Assembly: GCA_954871525.1 (NCBI GenBank)
Contig: OX940870.1
Span: 7,533,501-7,597,500 of the forward strand
Reading direction: 5' to 3'
DNA length: 64,000 nt
Source: Parietaria judaica
Taxonomy: Eukaryota; Streptophyta; Magnoliopsida; Rosales; Urticaceae
The notes under the pieces are model-generated. The model was not told where the DNA came from. It saw only the letters and a program-made list of their open reading frames with translations, and did no database searches. Position numbers and translations under genes: made by a program. Positions 49,141 to 62,336 of this stretch are shown here, piece by piece; the first letter of the stretch is position 1, and the number at the start of each line of letters is the position of its first letter.

Positions 49141-50379
49141 ACGGCGAGATTTGAGAGAGCATGACTGTCGTGCCTTAACTATGGCTAATTTTCTTCATCT
49201 AATTAAAAACGATATCAATACTTCACGCGCCAGATTACAGTGACCTGCGAGACACTCGCAGGTATCACGGCGACGCAGGGGCGTTTTGGGAATTTGGTCC
49301 AGCGCGTGTATATCACGCGCAAACCGGGTGGTGTCGTAGGAAATGGAGGGAGATAGATGGTTACTGGTAAGTCAGGTAGTGCTGAGGTGGCATATCGGAG
49401 GCTCGGGAATAATTATAGTTAATGAAATCGTGCTGACGTGGAAGGTTGGGAATCGTGGGATTGTGTATGTGAAGATCTTTGGAGAGACGTTAAGTAAACG
49501 ACACAGGTATTTCTCAATTAATATATTTTATTTATCTAATTAATTATTTAATTTATATCTCTTTCGTGGCTTTCGCTTTCCGAAGACAGCGATGGGAATT
49601 AAGGAAAATGGCCGTTATTAATTTAGCGTTGGATTTCCAAAAGTCATGCCAATTTATGTTCTCTAAATGACATTATGGACCATTAAGAAACGTTATTTAT
49701 TATTTACCTCGCGATTTTTGTAATTCACGTACAGATGCTATATAAATTTTATTTATTACGTCGCAAATATGAAGCGTATGCAGATGCCGAATTAGTAAAA
49801 AAATATATATTTTTAATTATTTTGTTTTACAGATCCATTTTTGTTGCAGAACTAATCTCTATTATAGTATTTTCATTGTGGTCGTATATCAATAATTATA
49901 ATGCAAACTGTCTTCTTGGGGAATGAGACCTAGTTAATATCGTAAATTCGTCATAGGATAACATACTTTGCGGCGAAATGCGAGAACAATTTGTGTACGA
50001 AACGTATGCCTCGTTTTACCAACTTTTTTTTTTTTTTTAAATGCATGAAGATGTTCATTATCATAAATATGCCATGAGTTTTGAAAGAAATAAAAAAAGC
50101 GAAATAATTTCTGTCTATCTATATTACAGTGAAAATAAAAAGTAATTCTACTAGCGTTTTAGTATATGGATAACTTTTTTTTTTAATGGATAACTAATCT
50201 AATGCATAACTAAGCTTATGTTAGTAAGTAAAACAAAATTTAAAATTAATGAGAGATTGAATCTCCGGTCTCTTAGGATCTGGCACATTCTCTGAATTTT
50301 CAAAAAAGAGAGATTGAATACTTAGTAAAAGTTCGCTTGAAAATAGCTCCTAAGCATAAATAACGTCAAAATAACATAT
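49141..50379. other. Intergenic DNA, no supported gene
   Basis: Sequence becomes AT-rich beyond 49500. Short frames at 49343-49543 and 49735-49926 (plus) have no recognisable features. Confidence 0.45.
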
Positions 50380-51083
50380 TGTCTGGAGTGTATGCTGCAA
50401 GCTCAGCTTCTTCTTCGAGCGCAAGATCTCGAGCTGAGGGGTGTTTGGACGGGTCTGAAGATATTAAGCGTCGTAAAAGACGTTCTTCTTTTTTAAAATT
50501 TAGAGACCCATTCTTCTGGGAGATCGCCCTTCATTTTTAAGTTTTCGAGGACAACATGTCTCTCCGAGCCAGTCCCAAATGGGTGCCAAAGCTCAAAGAA
50601 TATTACACCGATACTGTACATGTCAGCCTGCATTCAAAATGCTTACGATAAGCAACATTTGTTTTTTTGTCAAATCTTAATATAGAATTAGTACCTTTCA
50701 TCTATATTTTTCAAAATTTTACGTAGTTATGGTGCTAAGTAGTAAGAGGTCTCAACTTGACCGGTTTCGACAACGAAAACTCCGGTAGTTTTCCCGAACG
50801 GGCACCCATTTCTTTTTCTTCCTTCAAAAACTTGGCTGAATCTAGAAAAAAATAATAAATAAACAAGTCATATCTACAATGTTATAAGATATTAGCAAGG
50901 CCGAAATCGCCTATTTTTATATCGTTGTTCGCAGCGATGAAGATGCTGTTTGGATTCAGGTCACGATGAATAATTTTCTTCTCGTGTATATGTTGGAGAC
51001 CTTGAACGATTTGTATAACCATACGCCATGCATTATATTCATCAAACTTATACGAAGGTGGCTCTAAAACCTTCCCCAACGTC
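50380..51083 (-). pseudogene. GCN2-like eIF2-alpha kinase fragment, broken
   Basis: An exon-like block (51083 to about 50885) encodes RTLGKVLE, then WRMVIQIVQGLQHIHEKKIIHRDLNPNSIFIA and NDIKIGDFGLA. These hold the catalytic-loop HRD and the DFG metal-binding motif, in the form seen in GCN2 kinases. A second block from 50627 reads ADMYSIGVIFFELWHPFGTG and SERHVVLENLKMKGDLPEEW. It then hits a stop, after which +1-shifted sequence continues KEERLLRRLISSDPSKHPSARDL. The N-lobe, regulatory HisRS-like region and a proper activation segment are missing, and the first block ends in a stop. This is a decayed partial duplicate, not a working kinase. Confidence 0.8.
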
Positions 51084-51099
51084 CTACAATTAAGAAAAA

Positions 51100-53094
51100 A
51101 CAAAACATATTAGAGTTTACTATGTGATAGTTTTGCTGAACAGAGAGATCTAGAAAGAAAAGAAAGTGCAATTGAAAGGATTATTGTATTTTATTATGAT
51201 TGTAGATAACTTTATAATCACCAGTACTTGTACATTATTGTAGGAGCTATGCCGTAATTTTATGAACATGTATGACTCATTTATTCTAGTAAATTATATA
51301 AGAGAAGTAATGATTTTTGGAAGTAAAATATAATTTTTGGAATTCTCTCCGGTATATGTGATTCTCAACTAATCAACACTAAAGAAACACAAAATAAGAA
51401 GCGATGTACGGAATAGTATAATCATGATTATGGGTGGACCCATGCTACAAAATTAAGGGTGACAAACCACAAATAGAATAAAGAACGATTAATTGTAGTA
51501 TTTCTTACTTAGTTAGCGAACGGATAGTATCTTTTTAAAGTTCTTAAATTTGATAGTGATTTTTTATTAGCTATCGGAGTTAAACGAGAGTTACGCTTGG
51601 CAAACTTTGGGGCATAAACAAGTGACATAAATATAATTAAAATTTTAATTATAGATTTAAGAGAAAAAAAATTGCACCGGATGAGCCGAGTGTGACATTA
51701 GCCACCCCATGGCTGGGTCCGCCCTCCCTGGTCGTGATAGAAATTATAACGAGATCTCTGAGAATATGCATATTGCATTTTGATGCTTCTAATCACAAAT
51801 ATGCCAAGCAAAATGATATTTTTTTCATTAATCAAGATTGACTAATTAATCAATTCTCATTAGATACAATTAGATCGTAGTTATTGTTCTTTTCTTTAAG
51901 AATGATTACTTTTGCAAACATAGGTTGTTTAGGAAGGTCAGAAAGGGATACAAAAGGAATGAGTCACCAATAATTTATGCAGCCAAGCCAATAAACACAA
52001 TAATTCTCCTTAACAAACCTTCTAATTGAATCTAATTAAAAAAGTGGAAAAGGCACAAATACCTTAATAGCTCCATTATCTTTAAGTTAATCCAAAGACA
52101 TCCTCATTACACACTGTTAGACTTTTTCTCTCTATATAAATATATTACTAGTTCAACAACTTCTTGCCAACCTCCACGTTGTGCAGATGCACAAACAACA
52201 CTTAATTTTCTTCAAGAGATATTAATTATAATTATAATATATTCTAAAATTAGGTGACATGTTTATATGCAAAATTTTACTACCACGCCTAAAGAAAACA
52301 CTTTTACTGTTATTTTCACCCCATTCCTTACTTGATTCTCTCTCGGGATTGCAGCTCACTCTAAAGATAATTAGGTTTTACTTCCATAATAATCCAAATG
52401 CTAACGAACAATATCAACTGACTTAATTAGTTAGACTACACTAATTTTATTTATTCATTGGTCTTCCGAATTTAATTGCAATTTTATTTTATGAAATTGA
52501 AGTATTTTATTATTTAATTTAAGCATTTTTTTTTTAACTTTTATTTAAAATTGGTGTAAAATTTGCTTTTAGCTATGCTAAATAGTTTTTATCATATAAA
52601 AAAAAAAAAAAAAAAAAAAAACGAGCAGCCTTGTTGTCAACTATAAAACGATTTTCCCGAAATCGGAATTAGGCCAAAAAAGAAGAAGAAGAAGGTCGAT
52701 ACCCTTTGAGGTTTACTCCTATCCCCTTGTTACAAATTCATTGTAAGAAATTGCTCCTACATATATTGAGGAAATAATGATTATTAAAAAAGGATAATTC
52801 GATTTGATATTATGATAAAGTGAAGATTTTATAGTAGGAAGGAATCGCGCATGTGTTGAGTTGAGTTGAGGTTGAGGGTATCGAATTGGCATGGTGGAAA
52901 GCGAAGAGAGTGCTGCTGCACATGGAGAGGACCACCTTCCCTTCTCCAAATGCTTTTTCTTCTCCCTCACTCTAATCTCCTCTTCTTCTTTTCTAAGTAT
53001 GGTCTATTTATCATCTTTACAGTTTGTTTCCATAACAAAAGATAATCTGTTTTGGAATACGCGTTTTTAGCCTTATGAATTGTAGGATAAGAGA

Positions 53095-53097
<3 letters not shown>
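51100..53097. other. AT-rich intergenic DNA
   Basis: No gene is supported. A long A-run lies at about 52599-52621 and a GAA repeat at 52681-52693. Confidence 0.5.

Positions 53098-53098
<1 letters not shown>

Positions 53099-53142
<44 letters not shown>
53099..53142. repeat. (TA)n microsatellite
   Basis: An uninterrupted alternating AT run of about 44 bp. Confidence 0.95.
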
Positions 53143-53144
<2 letters not shown>

Positions 53145-53197
53145 AGGTTTTATTGTACCGTGTTACAACCAATAGTGTATATAAAAATAAATTAAAA

Positions 53198-53401
53198 AAC
53201 CAAGTTTGTTTGGCTTATTAGTAACTACACGACATATTTATTCAACAGGTCACGGGTTCAAATCCATGAGACTCAAATGAGTGTTCTCTTTATAAATATA
53301 AACTTGGCTAATGCCAGATATTGTTTCACTGAATATATCTAGTACGTAATGCATTGTAATCTTGGCCGATAGTGTGACTCCCATTAAAAAAAAAAAAAAA
53401 A
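53198..53401 (+). mobile_element. SINE, copy 2
   Basis: Starts 'aaccaagtttgtttggc', aligning with the 5' end of the SINE at 6242-6444. It has a box B-like GGGTTCAAATCC (53254-53265) and a degenerate box A (TGGCTTATTAG). The 3' half shares 'actgaatatatctagta', 'gcattgtaat' and 'ttggccgata' with copy 1, and ends with 'cccatt' plus a poly(A) tail of about 16. A target duplication is not clear. Box A decay suggests an inactive copy. Confidence 0.7.
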
Positions 53402-53484
53402 CAATAGTATGGTCGTACATATATAATTTTTTCCAAAAGAAACCCCACAACTTTGTATTGTTGCTTCTTTACTCTCTTCATTTC

Positions 53485-53770
53485 TCATTGGTTTTAAAGG
53501 AACACCCCATAATACTTCTTATGGTATTAGAGTTCATTAAACTCAAATTAACAGTTGTCCAAAACAGAAAAGAATTCGACGCTAGATGAGTGAGCCCAAC
53601 AAAATCACCATCTTGAGAGGACAAATAAGTCTTGCATGATAAAAACATGAAGAGTTCGCACAGTTTAAAAAAAAATTGTGAGTTACTCCCTCATTACTAA
53701 TTGATTTTTAAGTTTAACACCGTAATACTTGTTATGATATCGTCATTTTGTTAGATAAAACTTAGATTGT
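53485..53770. repeat. Dispersed repeat relic, copy B (cf. 505-790)
   Basis: Motifs 'tggtattagagttc', 'accatcttgagaggac', 'aagtcttgcatgataaaaac', 'gtgagttactccctc', 'ctaattgatttttaag' and 'taatacttgttatgata' follow the same order as in 505-790. It is a diverged member of the same dispersed family. Confidence 0.4.
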
Positions 53771-54803
53771 GTTAATATTTGTTTATTTTTTATTTGGTCC
53801 ATCTCCTTATATTTCACAGCAATGTACTTTGGTCTTGGCAGCTATGCATGACTTATTGAGCCTTTTGTTTGTTTGCTGAAAGAATCGCTAAGTTACATTA
53901 ACATACTCATAGAATCAAAGACTGTCTCGGATTTGGTCAAATACATTCTTCCAAAGTCGTACCAAATAAACTATATTTAATTACTTATCCTTGAAACACT
54001 AAAATTATTAGGCTCTTTAGTGATACTTGAACTTTACATTGGGGTCCAAGTTTTACTCTTAAATTTTAGTTTTGGACAATAATGCCTTATATCATTTCAA
54101 AAAGTAATACACTTAGATTAATTTACTAAATTATGACTATTATGGAGAACTCAAAGAGTCTAATAAGCAATTTAAGAAATGTAGAAAATTTACAAGATTT
54201 GAAAGAGAAATATATATATATATATATATATGTATATAACTGATGAAAATATTATAAACAAAATAAAATCATGAGTTTTAGAAAATTACTTTCCTCTCAT
54301 TTTTAACTCATATAGGGTATTTTTTTTACTTTTTGAAAGAAAGAAAAAAGGCATTGTTAGCATTTGTGCCAAATTTGCATTATAATGATCCAACTGTGAT
54401 AGATATTAAATAATTCATGAAATCATGCTTGCTCTAAGCTCTTAGAAACTGCAGGATCTTCCTTGATGAAGTGAACACGTGCACATTCTCTTCCTAAAAA
54501 ATCTCGAAACACTTGTCGTTGATCTGCATGGTTTATATCGTCGACATCGATAACTCAGTGCATACAAGATAACAAGTTATCAACTGTCTATTATTTTGTC
54601 GTAATATCTGTTTGCTTAACCATTTCTAGACGACGTGGCTGAGTACAGTTTGGAAGATGCCCTGTTTTGGTGGGTTACTTAACTCATTATAAAGATGGCT
54701 CAAAAGTGACCATTGAAGACGACACTCCAAGCTTTGAGCTTTCCTTTTAAAGACCCTAATTAATAATTAATTATCACCAACTTGGCCTTTGCTCCTATCC
54801 TTT

Positions 54804-54805
<2 letters not shown>
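53771..54805. other. AT-rich intergenic DNA
   Basis: No gene is supported. A (TA)n run lies near 54210-54231. Confidence 0.5.

Positions 54806-54852
<47 letters not shown>
54806..54852. repeat. (TA)n microsatellite
   Basis: Alternating AT run of about 47 bp, directly left of the Harbinger-like MITE. Confidence 0.95.
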
Positions 54853-54853
<1 letters not shown>

Positions 54854-54860
54854 CATGTTA

Positions 54861-55517
54861 AGGCAGCTCCAGTGGAGCACCAAATCCTACTAAAAAATAG
54901 AGCAGATGTTCCATTGGAGCTCTAAATCTCACGCTATTACAGCGTGAGGTACTAAAAATGAACAGTGCCACGTTACATCTAGCGCGGTATTGTTCATTGC
55001 ATTAAAAACTTTTTTTTTATTTTTTTAGTCCTTTAAATTTTTTAAATTTATATAAATATCTAAAGTTTGTAAATTAATATTTACCCTCAATATTATTTTA
55101 TAAAGAGTAATTATCTGTCTAAAACATAATTTTCAATGGAAAAAAGTATTTAACTTTTAAAAATACGTTATTTTTATTTTAAAGACCGCAACGAGGTGAT
55201 TGTATATTATTTATGTTGTATTGTAATTTTTTAAATTTGTGCTTGTGTTGTAATTTTTTTTTTATTTGTGAATTTGTGTTGTGTTGTATTTTTATTTTGA
55301 TAAATGTGAGTGATTTTTAGTAATTTGGATAAGTGATCTAATTAGGAATCAATGCAATAAATATAGGGGTACAAGTGCAAATGCATTATAAAGAGAATGA
55401 AAATAAAGTGAGAAATAGCGTGAGAAATAGAGTTCGGTTGGAGATGATTTACTGTTTACTGAAAAAAAAAAGAGTGAGAAATGAAGTGGAAAATAGAGTC
55501 GTCGCTTGGAGATGGTC
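54861..55517. mobile_element. PIF/Harbinger (Tourist)-like MITE, TTA target site
   Basis: The left end AGGCAGCTCCAGTGGAGC and the right end in reverse complement GACCATCTCCAAGCGACG are imperfect inverted repeats with the 'ctcca' core typical of plant Tourist-like elements. TTA lies on both sides (54858-54860 and 55518-55520). The right end has nested 'ttggagatg' repeats. No transposase frame is present. Confidence 0.55.
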
Positions 55518-55520
55518 TTA

Positions 55521-57115
55521 GAGTTGAAAATTTTGTACAACGGTTCCTGGTTTTGTCTAGGTTCTATTACCGGTCACGGACCGATTATAGAATTATTTTT
55601 TAGAAATTTGGTTTTAGAACGGGGAACCGGAACGTATCAGTTCCGCTTTTTAAATATAGATATATTTTTAATTTTTTTTATTATATGATACTATTGTTTA
55701 TCGATTATGTTTTTATGTTTTAGATTTTTTATTTAATTTTGATAATTTAGACTCAGTAATTTATTTTATTTTTTCATTTTATCTCAATTTGAAGAAAAAA
55801 AAACTAGACTTTTTATAGTCGAAACCGAGACAGAAAAAAAACTAGTTTTTGAAGACATGGATAAAAAAGTATTTAATTTTTGGTTTCCGGTAACAATTTT
55901 ATCCTTGACAGAAGTATGCCACATAACATACTATTACTGATATAGCTTCTGTCAATATTAATTTCATGGCTCTCAGATTATCGAGTTTATTTAATCCCAT
56001 TTAAATTCTCTTTGATTGAAATTTCATGTATTTGTCAGTTGATACGGTGACAAGCACAACAGAAGTGTCACATACAAGTGTGACCAAATGAGTCAAATTG
56101 CTTTTATGCTTTTAATTTATTATATACACCTTTAAATTAAGCACGGACAAGCTTATAAGTTTAATCATATACAAGAAATTTGATTAAGGAGAAAAAGAGT
56201 TGATTCGGACAGCTTGTGGTTGGAGTAGGCATGTGCTATAATTAATCTCTTAATAAAGATGACACTTAATTTCACTACTTAAAAGCATGGCTTTCTTTCA
56301 TTGAGAAATCATGAAAAAGTTAATGTCATGCCTTGAGAATTACTCATATTATAATCAAGGTTTATGTAAACTGTAAAGTAACAAACATTCGGATTAAGCA
56401 ACATTCATTCCCCTACAAGTGTGTGAGCCCACGTTGAAAGCGAGCACTATTGGACCCACCAATTGAAGTGACAATAGCCTTCAATTATAAATTAAAATAA
56501 AAGATTGAAAAAGGAAATGACACTAAAAATGGTCCCCAAAGAACTTTCGTGTCCATGATTATTCTTTACAAAAATAAGTTAAATAGAACCATATGATATG
56601 ACCACAAATTGGACATGTTGTTTGAGCTCTTATTTACGTTAATACCACTTTTATGAAAGGTCTAGAAAAATAAGAGTAGGTTTTGGTGGAGATATGGATT
56701 GAGTAATGATGGGTTTTTGATGTTGTAGCCAAGATAAGGAGTTGAGCACAAACATGGTGTGTTTTTTAATTACTACACTCTTAAATAGAAAAATAAAATG
56801 AAATAAATTCTAGCTGCATATCTCCAACCGTTTTGGTAAATTGCTACGATATCCTCTCGAATTTGACGGACGGTGACATTTAGTCTTGTAAACATAACAT
56901 ATCAATCGGAAAGCATTTACTTCTCTCCTTAAGCTTATTTTCTTTGAGAATATTTTGCTTTATGTAAAGGATATAACCATATTATGTTTTTGTGATATTT
57001 AACAATCATATAAATTTAATCAATTTTTAAGAATTTATAATATATCTTGCGGTTAATTCCTCGCATTGGTTATTTGAACATTGATTCTAAAAAAATAGTT
57101 AAGTTAAATCATTAA
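55521..57115. other. AT-rich intergenic DNA
   Basis: No gene is supported. The stretch at 55540-55640 holds 'ggttcc' and 'ccggaac' repeat-type motifs. Confidence 0.5.
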
Positions 57116-57375
57116 CAACGAGAACTGTAGAGGTATTCAAAGACCGATTGTGGAGGATACTAGGAAGCTAGCGTCTCTGGAATATGCAGGTGGATCCCGA
57201 GGATATGCAACGATGTCGCTCATGCTATAGCGAAGAAACGGTTGCACGATTTGTCAAGCGATTTTCGGTGTTTTAATTGCCCGAATTGTCTTGTAAGCAC
57301 AACTAATATGGATTTTACTCCCTCTTATTAATTATATAAAGCTCTGATTTTCAAAAAACAAAAAACAAAAAACCC
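57116..57375 (+). pseudogene. LINE 3' end with RVT_3 tail and A-rich terminus
   Basis: The plus-strand frame reads CRWIPRICNDVAHAIAKKRL, the final conserved block of the plant LINE RNase H-like domain (W-x-PR-x-N-x-VAH-x-LAK). It is followed by a stop, an untranslated tail with 'aaagctctgattttc', and an A-rich end (57353-57373). It is a 5'-truncated insertion. Confidence 0.65.
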
Positions 57376-60300
57376 CCAAAATAGGGTTGGGGATGACCTA
57401 AAAGGGGTCCATATTTATAAACGAGCATATTTAATTAGTGCTTAGTCAATAAGATTGGTGCGCGCGTCATAATATATAGCCTATTTGCTTGTAAATTAGA
57501 AGCTGGCGCCTTTGAAATGTGTTTGGTCCCTCCAAATAATGCACCAGAAACCACTATATTTCTTTTCATAGCTATGTTTTCAAGTTTCGAGAGTAGCACT
57601 ATAATCAATAATTTCATACATTGTTTTATGCATTTTTCCTAACTCTTTAATAAGTCATAATTTGTACACAAAACTGCCAAATTCATGTCCCTTGCATCAA
57701 TTGCGCATTTCTATATTCAATTTTGAGGACTTCCATTTCTTGAAATTTAAAAATAAATAAAATTAGAATTTGTGTTTATTTATTTATTTAATAATATGAT
57801 TTATTGTTTCTTAATTGATAATTTAGATTTACTTTACGTAAACGAGTCACTGAAAAGTGAAATATAGTGTATAATCCTTGTGAATTGCCAAAGCCAAATT
57901 AAAACGCACACATTTTAAATTTATGCATAATTTATTAAAATATTTTATCATTCATAAATCATACTATACTAACATGCATTTTTTGAATAATGGAGTTAGA
58001 GCCAAGGAACCAACTCTTTTTGGACATGCAAAGCAAGTAAATTGGTTGCAATAATAAAGTTTGGGAGCATAGATGCTTGAAATAATACCTTGAATTGGAA
58101 GAAATTTATAACTCATTCACATCGTTAGCTTGCTATATAGACATAAAAATAGTACCGGTTTTACAAAGTCAATGTGTAGCTGTTTGTAATAAAATTATAT
58201 TATTATTTTATAATGTCTTAACAATAACAACTAACCCAACCAAATTGAAATACGACAAGACCAATTCTATTCAATTTGTTGTACTTTAACTTTCTGCTCA
58301 CTAATGAACACATAAATGTCTTGTTCCAATCAAGTCCTATTTAGGCACTTACAGATAATACAGCCTAATGAGTTTTATTATGATGTATCAAACAAATTCT
58401 ATTGAATTCACGCCTAATTTGTGCCTTAATTTTCGTTGCAAGTTACATATTAAATACACGTACTACAACCCTACAAGGTAAGGTAGATTGGGGATGAAGT
58501 GCAAGGAATTAACTGTTTTTAGATGATAATATCATGTTCTTTAGGTTATTTGATAAAAATAGCCAAACTTTAAATGAGAGTTAGTGAGTAAGATTATTTT
58601 GTTAATTTTAGAGAAACATACATTAATATCCCGATTTTTGCATGTTTATTCATTTTGTGTTATGAGTTCTGAACTTTCATTTTATTTTACAATAATAATC
58701 CTATGCTTATATAAAAAAAAAAAAAAGAATGGCACATTGTTTTTTACGTGTAGAAAAGTTATTTTAAAAAAATGTTAACTCGTACGCAACATATAACTTG
58801 AAGACAACGAAGTCATCAATTAACTTTTAAAGTAACGAACAGAACCATTTATTAACAGTCGGTTAAGATGAAAGTCTTATAAATTAAAAAAAGAGTAAAA
58901 TTCTAATAAATATATACTAAAAATCGGCCATGTGGTATGGAACACACAAGTTAAAATTCTGTGATTTTTAAACACATGACGCAATGTGTTATTCTCTGAA
59001 AATAAACAAGACAGTATCAAAAATTAAAAGTCAAGGAAAAAGTGCACCATTGTGCCAAAGCTTAAAGGCCTAATGCTAAATAGTAAATACTCTTCATTTA
59101 TTAAATTGTTATTTATTTTTTAAATAAAAAAAAAAGTATTGCTAAAGGATAAGAGTAGACAAGTTTGTAGTTTGTACTCGTAGGCTTATTTAATGAAGTT
59201 GATGGGCCTATCACGAATAAATGTACAATCAAAGGACTAAATCAATTCAATTGGGCTCAATCTTAGCCTATTTTCAATCAAATCGAACTTTTTCAATTTA
59301 GCAATAATAAATTGTATTTTAAACCAAATAATAAAGTCTTAGAAGTAGTTTCGATTTAAATATCGAATTTATTCTTATGAAATTATGTACCCACAAATTG
59401 GTCATTTTTTGTTAGGAGAAGCTTTATTTTTTATTTAGATATTTTTCTAAGTTGTACTTTCTAGTTTCTACCATAAATAATATCAATATCGTTGTTGGGT
59501 TTGGTAAGGTATACTCGGCGTGACAAAAAATTCAATAAAATATATAAATATATATTAATTTTATGGATGATAAATTTTGGCTACATTTGGTCCCACAATT
59601 CATTGCACAACTCACGAATAAATACCAAAACACTGGCAACACACAAGTGAAAATATTGAACATGGATGCAGGCAAATGTGAGTTCCAATAAATTAAAAAT
59701 AACATTTTTAAATGTAGGAGAATTACTGTGCTACACATTTATTGTTTTCTACATCGCAATTAATGGATAGCTGGTTTCAGAGTTGTTTTACAAGTCTAAA
59801 GTTACCTTTTTGACCCATTTATTTTATTATGATTTAACTTAACTTAAAAAATGCTTCATCAATAGTAACAATATAGTGCCCAATTGGCAATTGTATAGTT
59901 AGGAGTTTGTAAAAAAAAAAAAAAAATCACAAATGTGCGTATTCATCTATGTATAATCACGTCTAATATTTCTGAGGAATCGATAAAATCATATATCGAC
60001 TGTGGTTTTGTTCGTTTATGTAATGTAAAACTCATCAATTTTATTTTTCTAAAATTTGGTCATTTGTATAAATTAATAACTATATTTTATTATTAAAAAA
60101 ATACTATACTTTAATTTACTTTGACTGCTGAAATTTTATTTTGACAAACTTTGTTTTCCATGTGTTAATCAATTGCAAAAAAATTTACATAATTATGAAT
60201 AAATTTATCTATAATGATTCGCGATACATATAAAATTGTCTAAATATTTTTTTTTTGAAATAAAAATTATAGCATAAAATAGGAGGATATCTGCATCAAA

Positions 60301-60612
60301 ATAAAAAGAAAAAACTGATAGAGCAAATTCAGTTTTTCAGTGTTGAAACTTGAAAGACATGTTTTCTCTATTTCTTTTGTAATTTCATTTAAAAAATGTT
60401 TAGTTATGATAGAAATAAAAGATAAAAATACAAACAACACATATAGATAATAAAGCCAAAACGCAAGACATAAAGTAGTTATAGGCACAAGAGTTTCATC
60501 AGCAGTGTATTAAAATATACAAGCTGGTTATGGACACGCAGTGGAAATGTTATTCCTAGCTCAAGGAGACATGTCGTTTCGAGAAACATGTCGTTTCTTC
60601 ATGTACGACTTC
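57376..60612. other. AT-rich intergenic DNA
   Basis: No gene is supported. Low-complexity A-runs at 58712-58725 and 59912-59926. A 16-bp direct repeat ('aacatgtcgtttc') near 60568-60598 lies just downstream of the peptide gene's stop codon. Confidence 0.5.
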
Positions 60613-62205
60613 TCAGCCGGAGCCACCGCGGCCGGAGGGGTCCGGGGGAGAGGGTCTCGGAACGTAGGGGATCATTGGGGAGCCGTGCTCGATGGGCCCG
60701 GGTTTCACCGACGCCTTCGAGCTCGGGACCGGATCAATGGGATGGTAATCTTCCAAACTCACACTCGCCCCTTTTGGGCCTGCCTTTTGGTCTCTTTCCT
60801 GAAACTGCCTCAAATGTCACAACACAATCAAACGCAGAAACATACTTGTGATCGCCGAGTTCGTTTCTGTTACCTTGAGCTTCCTATTCGCCACTGTCAC
60901 GGTTGAGCCGCCACGGTTGCGCGTTAAGGCCGTACCTGAAAAAAAAAAGGGCTTAATTATCGATAATATAAGACACGAGATCATACATAATAATTTCATT
61001 AGAAAGAATTTTGTGTCACGAATGTTTGAAATTTAAAATTTGCATCTCAAAATGATACAAGGTCAAATGTTCAACCACTGGTAATATAATTGACCCGAAA
61101 CTTTTATTATGTTATCGAGGGTATTAATTATCGAGTATTAATTAAATAATGTTGTTCAAAATCTAGACAAATAAATCTGATGCTGTATTGTTTGCAAATT
61201 AAGACACAACATGCCATCAATGTTGATTCCATTATGTCACTTTTGTGAGCATGCAATAACTGGAATTTGAAATCCTTTCAGAAAATAATGGAATTCATGA
61301 AATCTAACATTATTAGATCTTTGTTAGCCTATTCAATTAGCCACTAAGTTGGGGGTGGCGGAATAAAAAATAGAACAAATTATAATATTTTTTAATAAAT
61401 AAAAAGTTAATAAAAATTGTTTATCAATCTTTTTTAAAGTAATCCACTATGTTTTATAATTTTGACAACGGGTCTTTGTAAATATTTTTAAGATATAATA
61501 TAACTTTGTATAAAAATATTTTTAAAATTATAAAATTATTATAAGAATATATGATAAATTAAAAGTTAGTTTTTCAAGTTTCTATACATGTAATTACTTA
61601 ATTCTACTGAAATAATAACATGCTGATATTTTAAAACCATCAATAAATTATTTGGCAATGTGTTAAGGCGACATTTTCCCGAAAAACAAAGATTAAATAA
61701 GATATAAATAATATTAAAATTACTGAACGAGTTAGTATGCAAATAAAGGTATGAGTCGTAACAAAATATAGGGCCCACATTACAATATACATGTATTGGG
61801 CCCACTTCTGTTGCCTCCTTCCCCGTTCCCAAAGCCCTCTAGTTTTAATAGTTAAAACGAAGCGCTGTATTTCTATCTCCCATGGCGTCGAGACAAGTAT
61901 TTACAGTTTCTGCAAAGAAGGTCGGCGACCATGCATATGCCGTAACAGCTTGGTTTATCAGTTCATGATAATTTGATTACGATTCCACACAAAGCTAAAG
62001 ATCGTTATTCAGGTGATTCTCTATTTTTTGAAAAAAAATAAAATAAATATGATATTATTATTGAGTCGAAAATAATTTAAATCAACCAATTTATTGAGTG
62101 AGGATGAAAAGGCATTATTTGGAGTTTACCTGCATTGTTGTGAGCAGAGAAAGTGAAGAAGAAGAAGACCAGAAAGAGCACCACGAGAACTCCAGAGACC
62201 TTCAT
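60613..62205 (-). CDS. Small secreted-peptide precursor (DY...PGPIEHG motif)
   Basis: Three exons on the minus strand: 62130-62205, 60874-60935 and 60613-60798 (an alternative acceptor at 60804 adds two residues). Introns have GT..AG ends and phases match, giving about 107 residues. Exon 1 encodes a signal peptide, MKVSGVLVVLFLVFFFFTFS, ending near AHNNAG. The middle part is basic (LTRNRG, NRKLK). The last exon encodes SLEDYHPIDPVPSSKAS followed by VKPGPIEHGSPMIPYVPRPSPP and a Gly/Ser end. A DY pair preceded by acid is the tyrosine-sulfation context of several plant peptide hormones. The Pro/His-rich core after it looks like a mature peptide. It does not match the CLE, CEP, RGF, PSY or CIF consensus I know. 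Function is not assigned. Confidence 0.75.
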
Positions 62206-62325
62206 ATTATAGCCTTGCGTAATAAAGGGCAGAAACAGAGATATATATATCCTTCAAAGGATATGATGTGGCTTTGAATGAGGAGCTGAGCTGAGCAAGA
62301 ATGGTGTGTTTTGTTTGATGTGTAT

Positions 62326-62336
62326 TATATATATAA
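62326..62336 (-). promoter_or_regulatory. Candidate TATA box of the peptide gene
   Basis: A TATATATAAT-type string on the minus strand lies about 120 bp upstream of ATG 62205. A second AT-rich string at 62238-62249 is probably too close to the start codon. Confidence 0.35.
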
